This document shows positions 1 through 5,358 of a stretch of 5,358 nt of DNA, one piece after another. Position numbers and translations under genes: made by a program. The notes beneath the pieces are model-generated. The model saw nothing but the letters and a program-made list of their open reading frames with translations, made no database searches and was not told the DNA's origin. How positions within the stretch are numbered: position 1 is the stretch's first letter; the number at the start of each line of letters is the position of its first letter. The DNA comes from Campylobacteraceae bacterium (GTDB lineage Bacteria > Campylobacterota > Campylobacteria > Campylobacterales > Sulfurovaceae), in assembly GCA_027063325.1 (NCBI GenBank), contig JAMOSA010000301.1, forward strand, positions 1-5,358, given 5' to 3'.

Positions 1-47
1 TTTTGTTCTCCTCCCCAACTTTTGAGTGTTTTGGTGTGAAGTATCAT
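1..47 (-). CDS. Probable glycosyltransferase, N-terminus only (runs off left edge)
   Basis: Reading leftward from an ATG at 47-45 gives 15 open codons, MILHTKTLKSWGGEQ, before the window ends. The ATG shares one base with the TAA stop of the upstream family 9 glycosyltransferase gene (TAATG), and a GGAGAG Shine-Dalgarno-like sequence lies nine bases upstream, so this is a convincing start. A beta strand followed by a Trp-Gly-Gly-Glu loop near residue 11 resembles the N-terminus of GT-B, family 4 (WaaG-like) glycosyltransferases, where the GG loop lies in the donor/acceptor cleft. The position as third gene of an LPS-core cluster supports this. With 15 residues the family call is an inference from motif and context; the existence of the gene is more certain than its product. 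Confidence 0.6.
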   Translation of the reverse strand, partial: MILHTKTLKSWGGEQ

Positions 48-1141
48 TACTCTATACTCTCCAAAGACTCTTTTATACTCTGTTGAATTAGATTAAATGG
101 CATTTGTATAAGGCAATCACTGACTTTTGTACCATTACATCCATCAATTCCACAAGGAATACACTCCCAATCTAGTTGTAGTACTTTATGTTTGCCCATT
201 TTCTGGATACCTTTTTTTGCTCTGTAACTGCTTTTATTGATGTTATTATCCCAAGGTCCCCAGTGATAAACAGCACTTGGACCAAACATAGCTACTACTG
301 GTATATCATTTGCTGCACTTATGTGCATAATAGCTGTATCAACACCTGTAAAGAGTTTTGCTTTACTATTTAGTGCTGAAGTCTCTTTTAGGGATAACTC
401 TCCTGATATATCAATAGGTTTACTTTTGCAAAGTGATATTATGCTTTGTATCTTTTGTAACTCTTTTTTTATAGGAGCTGAAGTGATCACTACAGGAGTA
501 TTTAGTTCATTTTGGCAATAGTCTATAATTTTTGCAGCAGTATGGTCTGATATGCACTTGAACATCCATCTTGAGACTGGATGAAAATGTATAAAGTTTT
601 TCTCTTTTAGATTATATTTTTTCAATATCTCTTTAACTCTTTTTTCATCTTTTTGACTCCAGTATATAGATACTTTTTTGGATACTGGCTCTTTGCCAAG
701 TACCCTTATTGGATCTAAATTTGCCTCTACCATATGTCTATTTTCAATTTTTGGTAGTTTATGTGTAATAAATCTATCTGTAAATCTACCATCTTTTGCA
801 GGATATGATATTATAGTTTTAGCTCCACTAAAAATGGCCAAATTTAATCCTCTATCACCTCTTGTTGTCTGTATTACTATATCATACTTCTCATCTTTAA
901 TTTTTTTGGCATATCTCCATTCGCCCAAAATTCTACTCCATTTTGAACCACTTCTTAATCTATTTCTGTCAAATATATGTATTTTGTTAACTGAAGGGTG
1001 CATAGTAACCATATCTTCGGTACCTTTAATTAGTGCTATATCTATGATTGCATCAGGATAGTAGTATTTTAAATTGTCAATAAGTGGTGTGATTAATAAT
1101 ACATCACCAATATTCAAAAATTTTATTACCAATATTTTCAT
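47..1141 (-). CDS. Glycosyltransferase family 9, LPS heptosyltransferase-like (RfaQ/WaaQ type)
   Basis: A 364-residue GT-B enzyme of the ADP-heptose:LPS heptosyltransferase family, a normal full length. Family members transfer heptose from an ADP-sugar to the LPS inner core on the cytoplasmic face of the inner membrane. Visible marks: an N-terminal strand and loop with IGDVLLITPL (residues 11-20), whose Asp13 matches the catalytic Asp of WaaC; HFHPVSRWMFK (185-195) at the start of the nucleotide-sugar domain; GVDTAIMHISAA (266-277), the donor-binding segment; and FGPS (286-289). Near the C-terminus are four cysteines (327, 330, 335, 343) in WECIPCGIDGCNG...SDCL. There is no signal peptide or membrane segment. 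The start ATG overlaps the TAA of the upstream family 2 gene by one base, with only a weak AAAGAGA in front, suggesting translational coupling. The exact heptose linkage (type I, II or III) cannot be read from the sequence; the overall look is nearest to heptosyltransferase III. Confidence 0.88.
   Translation of the reverse strand: MKILVIKFLNIGDVLLITPLIDNLKYYYPDAIIDIALIKGTEDMVTMHPSVNKIHIFDRNRLRSGSKWSRILGEWRYAKKIKDEKYDIVIQTTRGDRGLNLAIFSGAKTIISYPAKDGRFTDRFITHKLPKIENRHMVEANLDPIRVLGKEPVSKKVSIYWSQKDEKRVKEILKKYNLKEKNFIHFHPVSRWMFKCISDHTAAKIIDYCQNELNTPVVITSAPIKKELQKIQSIISLCKSKPIDISGELSLKETSALNSKAKLFTGVDTAIMHISAANDIPVVAMFGPSAVYHWGPWDNNINKSSYRAKKGIQKMGKHKVLQLDWECIPCGIDGCNGTKVSDCLIQMPFNLIQQSIKESLESIE
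57..62 (-). promoter_or_regulatory. Ribosome binding site of the partial left-edge gene
   Basis: The minus strand reads GGAGAG here, nine bases before the ATG at 47. It lies inside the last codons of the family 9 glycosyltransferase gene. Together with the TAATG overlap it supports translation of the truncated downstream gene from position 47. Confidence 0.55.
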
Positions 1142-1884
1142 TATCTCTTTTTCTCACTTTTATTATATGTAATTATAGCTGATTTTATATATTTCCACAG
1201 TGTATATTGAGCATAGAGTCTTGCTACTATATATCCGTGCCAACCATCTAAAAATCCAAGCTTTATTATATACATTCGTATAAAACTCCATAAAGGATTG
1301 AATATAGCTTTGATTTTGTTTGGTTTTGCACCAAGAGTGGAGTATTGGTTTTGTTTGGATATAAACTGCTCTATAGTATCATAAGCATAGTGTATCATAT
1401 GATTTTTCAATTTGTATATATCTCCTTTTACAATTACTCTTTCATGTACTCTATCATTACTCATATAAGCTTTATTTTTATTAAATAGTCTAACTGTATA
1501 GTCTGGGTATAATCCTCCATATCTTAGCGGTTTACCAAAAAAGTAGTTTAATCTGGCTACTTTGTATCCATTAAATTTTGGATTTTGAATGGTTGAGAGT
1601 ATCTCTTGCTGAAGCTCTTTTGTAATTATTTCATCACTATCTAATATAAATACCCAACTATTATTTGTATTATCTATACCAAGCTGTTTTTGTGGTCCAA
1701 ATCCAAGCCACTTATTTTGTATTACAGTTTTGGCATCAAACTCCTTTGCAATCTTTAGTGTATTATCTGTAGAACCATTATCCACTACTACTATTTCATC
1801 TGCAAATGAAGCTGATTTTAAGACCTCTTTTAGATATTTTTGGCTGTTTTTGGTTAAAATTACTATAGATAATTTATTGTTCAT
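1141..1884 (-). CDS. Glycosyltransferase family 2, LPS-core type (WaaE/KdtX-like)
   Basis: A 247-residue GT-A glycosyltransferase, typical of the compact WaaE/KdtX group that adds a hexose (often beta-1,4-glucose) to the inner-core heptose of LPS. Visible marks: SIVILTKN (6-13) at the first strand; VDNGSTD (34-40) in the nucleotide-binding fold; FILDSDE (79-85), giving the DxD-type metal/nucleotide motif at Asp82/Asp84; YPDYTVRLF (126-134); and VHERV (146-150), where Glu148 is the probable catalytic base. An amphipathic, aromatic C-terminal stretch (196-234, including LGFLDGWHGY) probably holds the enzyme to the inner face of the membrane. It is the first gene of the leftward operon. The ATG at 1884 follows AAAGGAG by 13 bases, a longer spacing than usual, but no alternative start codon lies between. 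Sugar and acceptor are inferred from family and neighbours. Confidence 0.87.
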   Translation of the reverse strand: MNNKLSIVILTKNSQKYLKEVLKSASFADEIVVVDNGSTDNTLKIAKEFDAKTVIQNKWLGFGPQKQLGIDNTNNSWVFILDSDEIITKELQQEILSTIQNPKFNGYKVARLNYFFGKPLRYGGLYPDYTVRLFNKNKAYMSNDRVHERVIVKGDIYKLKNHMIHYAYDTIEQFISKQNQYSTLGAKPNKIKAIFNPLWSFIRMYIIKLGFLDGWHGYIVARLYAQYTLWKYIKSAIITYNKSEKKR

Positions 1885-1897
1885 ATAATAAACTCTG

Positions 1898-1904
1898 CTC
1901 CTTT
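1898..1904 (-). promoter_or_regulatory. Ribosome binding site of the family 2 glycosyltransferase
   Basis: The minus strand reads AAAGGAG, a near-perfect Shine-Dalgarno sequence, 13 bases before the ATG at 1884. The spacing is long (5-9 is usual). No in-frame ATG, GTG or TTG sits nearer, so the 1884 start is kept. Confidence 0.55.
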
Positions 1905-1913
1905 GATTAGTAT

Positions 1914-1919
1914 ATTGTA
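1914..1919 (-). promoter_or_regulatory. Candidate -10 box of the leftward LPS operon
   Basis: The minus strand reads TACAAT, five of six matches to TATAAT, with the predicted start near 1907, immediately before the AAAGGAG. No good -35 box is present at the usual distance; the -35 zone falls in the outer arm of the inverted repeat 1918-1942. Campylobacterota sigma-70 promoters often lack a -35 box, so this does not exclude it. In DNA this AT-rich the match alone is weak evidence. Confidence 0.3.
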
Positions 1920-1942
1920 GTATTTGGTTACTTCAAATACTA
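1918..1942. repeat. Perfect 9-bp inverted repeat in the divergent intergenic region
   Basis: TAGTATTTG (1918-1926) and CAAATACTA (1934-1942) are exact reverse complements separated by seven bases. The repeat lies 13 bases upstream of the AAAGGAG of the LPS operon and overlaps the candidate leftward -10 box. It could be the binding site of a dimeric regulator or a leader-RNA hairpin. It has no T-run like a classical terminator and does not match Fur, FNR or CRP consensus sites as I know them. Confidence 0.5.
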
Positions 1943-2054
1943 TTATTTGTATATTAAAAATTAATGAAATATAAATGGTGATTGTCACTCTTGCTTAGAG
2001 ATTCTATGGTATTATTCTGCTCAAAGATGGTTATTACACAATTTGGTCTATTTT

Positions 2055-2060
2055 TATGAT
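2055..2060 (+). promoter_or_regulatory. Candidate -10 box of the Sel1-like protein gene
   Basis: TATGAT (five of six matches to TATAAT) is preceded directly by a run of T, as in Campylobacterota sigma-70 promoters where T-rich DNA replaces a -35 box. The predicted start near 2067 would give a leader of about 26 bases. A second possibility is TATTAT at 2072-2077, which would leave almost no leader. Assigned by pattern only. Confidence 0.3.
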
Positions 2061-2092
2061 AGAGTCAAAAATATTATATAAAAGTGTAGGGT

Positions 2093-4051
2093 ATGGAAGA
2101 GATAGAGATAAGGTTTGAAATTATTCGTTTGGCTTTGAAAGTTCGTGATATAGAGACTGTTGATATTCAGGCAGAATCATTAAGAGAGATAAGTATAGAT
2201 GATGATTTGCATACTATTATATCTATGCTTGAAGCCAGAAACTTTAGACAGGCACTACACTCTATGCAGGCGTATTTGGATAAAATTTATAGTAAAGATG
2301 ATTTTTTTGATGAAGAGCCTCCAAAAAGAGTAGATATAAAAAGTGAAGTCAAAACAGATGAGCAAAGAGTGATTGAAAAGGAGGAGCCATCTACTGTTGT
2401 CTCTGAATTTGAAAATAGCAAAGATGATATTACTTTGCAAAAAAAAGCAGATGAATCAAAAACAGTAACAGAACAAACAAAATCACAATCACAACAGACT
2501 TCTTTAACCAAAGATTTAAAACCACAGACAAAAGAGCAAAAAGCAAATCCATCTCAACAAAAGAGTATAGATGATATTGATGAATTGGAAGACTTGTACT
2601 TTGAAGATTATGAAGATGTATTGGATGAGTATGAAGATGATATGATGGATATATATGGTATGCAAACAGATACCAAAGCAGTTACTGAGTCAAAAATAGA
2701 AAAGAATGAAGCTTTAAATACAAAACATTATCAAAAAGAGTCTGAGAAAAAATCAGAGGTTAAAGTTGAATATGAGCTACCTCCAAAAGAGGTTTTAAAC
2801 AAGCCAAAAGAGCAGTATAATGATATAGAGATAGAAGAGGAGAATTTTGCAGATACAAAGAGTTATAATCAAAATACTCAAAATAGCAGATATGAAGAGC
2901 CTATAGAGGAATTTAATATCAGCAGTAGTTCATCATCTATATCTGAAGATAATGAAGAGAGAGTTTTAAGTCTTGAGGATATTATAAAATTATCTGATCA
3001 TTCAGAAGATTCCATAGAGAGATACCAAGGTGAAAAGAGTGCAAACAGGGTTATAAAAGAGACTAGTAGTATTATGCAACAGGTTCCATATAAAGAACAA
3101 CCCCATATCAGAGCATCCAGACAAAAATCAGAGCCTACACTACCATCTTATGTATCCGGAAATAAACATGTTGAGAGATCAGAGTATATAGAGCAAGAGA
3201 GTGATAGTGACAAACCAAATACTCCAGCTTACAAAAAGGAAGACAGCAGTGGTGGATTGTTATCTGGAATTGATGAGGTATTAAATCCTACAAAATTGTT
3301 TAGTTTTGTAAAAAGGAAAAAAAGTAAAGAGAATAAAGAGAGTTTAGCAGATCCACTCTCTACCCCCATAAAGAGACAAAATAAAATTGTTACAGATACA
3401 GATGATACATTTGATTCCAAAGAGATTGAAGTGCCAAATAGTAAAAATAGTAGCAGTGAGATAGATTTTGGAGTAAAAAAACCACTCAAAAAGAGAAAAA
3501 GAAGAGAGAATAAGCCTGTAAAATACACTCCAATATCATATATTGGACAAAAATTTAAAAATATGCTCAATCAATATCCACCAATCCAAAGGGATGATAC
3601 ACAAAGTTGTCCTGTTGTAGAGGATATGAAGAGAAAAATTGCACAAGAGGGTTATACTGAAGAGGAGATTGAAGAGTTTTTAAAATTTTATGTACAGTTT
3701 AAGAATGAAAACAGATTGTGGTGCAGTGCTCAAGTGTTGCTTTTGGCTGCTGCAACAGAGTCTGAGTTTGCTCAATTTTTACTTGCTAGAGAATTGTTTC
3801 ACGGAAATGTACTACAGGAGAATCACCCAGAAGCATTTACCCAGATAAACGCATTGGCAGATAGGGATTTTCCGGAAGCAATTTGCGATTTGGCTCAACT
3901 GTATGAGTATGGTGTAGGAATTGGCAAAGATAAAAAAATGGCACTGATGCTATATGAAGAGGCAGCTGAAATGGGTGTAGAGAGAGCCAAAAAGCATTGT
4001 GAAAGACTTAGAAAATCTTCGGGTCTATTGGGTCTGTTTAAGCTAAAATAG
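2093..4051 (+). CDS. Large acidic, mostly disordered protein with C-terminal Sel1-like repeats
   Basis: A 652-residue protein of unknown function. Residues 1-67 look like a compact helical domain (TPR-like hairpins, e.g. the segment around LEARNFRQALHSMQAYL, 46-62). Residues about 70-500 are low in hydrophobics, rich in Lys, Glu, Asp, Ser and Gln and probably disordered. They include an intensely acidic, tyrosine-containing patch (159-188), six serines in a row (277-282), a short hydrophobic-then-basic segment (387-411) and a strongly basic patch (462-477). Residues about 505-637 form a helical domain with two Sel1-like repeats: a degenerate one (about 560-595) and a good one (596-631, with LAQLYEYGVGIGKDKKMA and YEEAAEMG). 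There is no signal peptide or membrane helix, and the few cysteines are not spaced as in secreted Hcp proteins, so it is probably cytoplasmic. An in-frame TAG at 2087-2089 fixes the start at or after 2093; the Shine-Dalgarno is weak. Sel1 repeats usually bind partner proteins, so a scaffold role is plausible but inferred. Confidence 0.85.
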   Translation: MEEIEIRFEIIRLALKVRDIETVDIQAESLREISIDDDLHTIISMLEARNFRQALHSMQAYLDKIYSKDDFFDEEPPKRVDIKSEVKTDEQRVIEKEEPSTVVSEFENSKDDITLQKKADESKTVTEQTKSQSQQTSLTKDLKPQTKEQKANPSQQKSIDDIDELEDLYFEDYEDVLDEYEDDMMDIYGMQTDTKAVTESKIEKNEALNTKHYQKESEKKSEVKVEYELPPKEVLNKPKEQYNDIEIEEENFADTKSYNQNTQNSRYEEPIEEFNISSSSSSISEDNEERVLSLEDIIKLSDHSEDSIERYQGEKSANRVIKETSSIMQQVPYKEQPHIRASRQKSEPTLPSYVSGNKHVERSEYIEQESDSDKPNTPAYKKEDSSGGLLSGIDEVLNPTKLFSFVKRKKSKENKESLADPLSTPIKRQNKIVTDTDDTFDSKEIEVPNSKNSSSEIDFGVKKPLKKRKRRENKPVKYTPISYIGQKFKNMLNQYPPIQRDDTQSCPVVEDMKRKIAQEGYTEEEIEEFLKFYVQFKNENRLWCSAQVLLLAAATESEFAQFLLARELFHGNVLQENHPEAFTQINALADRDFPEAICDLAQLYEYGVGIGKDKKMALMLYEEAAEMGVERAKKHCERLRKSSGLLGLFKLK

Positions 4052-4078
4052 GCATTTGACTCTTTTGTGCCTATTTTA
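4044..4078. terminator. Bidirectional terminator between convergent genes
   Basis: TAAAATAGGCA (4044-4054) and TGCCTATTTTA (4068-4078) are exact reverse complements with a 13-base loop. The stem ends in A/T runs, so the RNA from either strand gives a hairpin whose 3' arm ends in U-rich sequence. It lies between convergent genes and contains both stop codons, the TAG at 4049-4051 and the bioA TAG at 4073-4071. The U-run is short (four), so efficiency is uncertain. Confidence 0.7.
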
Positions 4079-5357
4079 CAGGCAGTTGTAAAATTGCCTG
4101 ATATGCTGTATCTATCATATACTCTATCTCTTTTTCTTCTATAATGTATGGAGGCATAAAATATATTACATTACCAAGCGGTCTTAGTAAAACACCATTT
4201 TTAAGACCATACTTATATACTTCAAGTCCCACTCTTTTTTCTATTGGGTAATCAATTAGCGTAATTGCACCAATCATACCTTTTACTCTTGTACTCTTTA
4301 CATTTGGCAAACTTTTGAATTTTTGCAACAAATGCTCCATCAATTTACTCTTTTTTATATTGTTTTGTAAAATCGGTTTATTTTCAAATATATCCAAAGT
4401 TGCCAATGCACAACTACAAGCAAGTGGATTTCCTGTATAGCTGTGTGAATGCAAAAATGCTTTGTACTCTATATAATCACAATAAAATGCACTATATATC
4501 TCATTTGTTGTTACTATCAATGAGAGTGGCATATAACCACCTGTAAGACCTTTTGACAAGGCCATAAAATCTGGTGTAATTTTGGCTTGTTCGACTGCAA
4601 ACATAGTACCACTTCTGCCAAACCCTGTCATTATCTCATCAGCAATAAGATGAATATTGTACTCTTTGGTTAATTTTCTTGCCTCTTGGAGGTAATATGG
4701 GTGATAAAAGTGCATACCACCTGCTCCTTGGATAAGAGGTTCTACAATAAAAGCAGATATATACTTACCATGTTTTTGTAAAATCTCTTCAAGCTCTTTT
4801 AGTGCCTCTTTTGCAGACTCTATGGTATCATCTGTCGGTACTGGTGTTTGCATATTCGATATAAGGAGTGGTTTGTAGGTATCCTTATATAGTTTGACTG
4901 CTCCTACACTCAAAGCTCCTATTGTTTCACCATGATAACTGTTTGTAAGAGATAAAAATATATGTTTTTTATTGCCTTGGTTTTTGTGGTAGTGATAACT
5001 CATCTTTAGTGCGACCTCAATAGCCGAAGATCCATTGTCTGCAAAAAATATCTTCTCTAAACCCTTTGGAGTAATTTTTACAACTCTTTGTGCCAGTTCA
5101 ACTGCTCCTTCATGGGTAAAACCAGCAAGTAGTACATGTTCTAGTTTTTCTGTCTGCTCTTTTAGCTTACTGTTTATATACTCATTTGAGTGTCCAAACA
5201 GATTTACCCACCAACTGCTTATGGCATCTATATATCTGTTACCATCAAAATCATACAAGTATATACCCTTTGCACTCTTTATTGGAATGATAGGTAGAGT
5301 TTCATGATCTTTCATTTGGGTACACGGATGCCATATATAATCCAAATCTTTTTGCAT
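4071..5357 (-). CDS. bioA: Adenosylmethionine-8-amino-7-oxononanoate aminotransferase (DAPA synthase)
   Basis: A full-length 428-residue, fold-type I, class III PLP aminotransferase. It converts 8-amino-7-oxononanoate (KAPA) to 7,8-diaminopelargonate, the third of the four late steps of biotin synthesis, in the cytoplasm, normally with S-adenosylmethionine as amino donor. Marks in order: WHPCTQM (9-15); AISSWWVNLFGHS (45-57), with the BioA-type tryptophan pair; FADNGSSAIEVALKMS (105-120), the phosphate-binding loop; NSYHGETIGALSVG (139-152), with the PLP-stacking Tyr141; EPLIQGAGGM (206-215); IADEIMTGFGRSG (238-250), with Asp240 contacting the PLP nitrogen; LSKGLTGG (267-274), with Schiff-base Lys269; HSYTGNPLACS (305-315); and LRPLGN (391-396), with carboxylate-binding Arg392. 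Where E. coli has Tyr17 in HPYTSM this protein has Cys12. The ATG at 5357 is one base from the window edge, so the ribosome binding site is not visible. It converges with the Sel1-like gene. Other bio genes are not in view. Confidence 0.96.
   Translation of the reverse strand: MQKDLDYIWHPCTQMKDHETLPIIPIKSAKGIYLYDFDGNRYIDAISSWWVNLFGHSNEYINSKLKEQTEKLEHVLLAGFTHEGAVELAQRVVKITPKGLEKIFFADNGSSAIEVALKMSYHYHKNQGNKKHIFLSLTNSYHGETIGALSVGAVKLYKDTYKPLLISNMQTPVPTDDTIESAKEALKELEEILQKHGKYISAFIVEPLIQGAGGMHFYHPYYLQEARKLTKEYNIHLIADEIMTGFGRSGTMFAVEQAKITPDFMALSKGLTGGYMPLSLIVTTNEIYSAFYCDYIEYKAFLHSHSYTGNPLACSCALATLDIFENKPILQNNIKKSKLMEHLLQKFKSLPNVKSTRVKGMIGAITLIDYPIEKRVGLEVYKYGLKNGVLLRPLGNVIYFMPPYIIEEKEIEYMIDTAYQAILQLPVK
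4079..4100. repeat. Second inverted repeat, in the 3' end of bioA
   Basis: CAGGCAGTT (4079-4087) can pair with AATTGCCTG (4092-4100), nine pairs with one G-T, around a GTAA loop. It abuts the bidirectional terminator and lies within the last codons of bioA (QLPVK region). It may strengthen termination or only reflect coding sequence. Confidence 0.35.
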
Positions 5358-5358
5358 C

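Noticed and set aside
678..1061. Plus-strand open frame of 127 codons opposite the family 9 glycosyltransferase gene
   Set aside because: It lies wholly antisense to a gene with clear family motifs; its hydrophobic composition is what the complement of lysine/isoleucine-rich codons gives.
1977..1989. Small palindrome GTGA-TTG-TCAC in the intergenic region, considered as a CRP- or Fur-like site
   Set aside because: Only four paired bases and the wrong spacing for CRP (TGTGA-N6-TCACA); no match to a Fur box. It could easily be chance.
3229..3570. Minus-strand open frame of 113 codons that looks like a hydrophobic membrane protein
   Set aside because: It is the complement of the Lys/Glu/Ser-rich part of the 652-residue gene; AAA/GAA codons read backwards become Phe/Leu/Ser, giving a false membrane appearance.
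2093..4051. Secreted, disulfide-bonded Hcp-type Sel1 protein (HcpA family)
   Set aside because: There is no signal peptide, and the cysteines (506, 544, 598, 636) are not in the regularly spaced pairs seen in each repeat of Hcp proteins.
5035..5307. Plus-strand open frame of 90 codons near the right edge
   Set aside because: It is antisense to the conserved N-terminal third of bioA, without a convincing ribosome binding site or recognisable motif.
1..5358. Mobile element, CRISPR array, tRNA or defence system
   Set aside because: No transposase-like or integrase-like coding sequence, no spaced direct repeats, no tRNA-like cloverleaf and no nuclease or toxin motifs were seen; gene content and base composition look uniform across the window.

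Overview
This AT-rich window (roughly one third G+C by eye, with heavy use of ATA, AGA and TTA/TTT-type codons) looks like chromosomal DNA of a Campylobacterota (Epsilonproteobacteria) member. The protein style fits that phylum: lysine-rich glycosyltransferases of the lipopolysaccharide/lipooligosaccharide (LPS/LOS) core type and a BioA with an N-terminal HPCTQM motif. I cannot assign a genus. I see no mobile element, CRISPR array, tRNA or rRNA.

Left part (1-1884, minus strand): a tightly packed LPS-core operon. Transcription runs leftward from about 1910. The first gene encodes a family 2 glycosyltransferase (1141-1884), the second a family 9, heptosyltransferase-like enzyme (47-1141). A third gene begins at 47 and runs off the left edge; its 15 visible residues suggest a further glycosyltransferase. 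Both junctions have the same one-base TAATG stop/start overlap, which suggests translational coupling and co-ordinated assembly of one inner-core oligosaccharide.

Middle (1885-2092): a 208-bp divergent intergenic region. It holds a perfect 9-bp inverted repeat just upstream of the LPS operon's ribosome binding site, plus weak candidate promoters in both directions.

Right part: a plus-strand gene (2093-4051) encodes a 652-residue, apparently cytoplasmic protein. It has a small helical N-terminal domain, a linker of about 430 residues that is highly charged and probably disordered, and a C-terminal domain with about two Sel1-like repeats. Its function is unknown and it is the most intriguing item here. 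It converges on bioA (4071-5357, minus strand), which makes the biotin intermediate 7,8-diaminopelargonate. The two genes are only 19 bp apart, and a perfect 11-bp inverted repeat covers both stop codons and probably acts as a bidirectional terminator.

Overall these are mostly ordinary housekeeping and envelope genes. I see no clear new multi-gene system. The points worth a second look are the large disordered Sel1-type protein, the operator-like palindrome and the shared stop-codon terminator.
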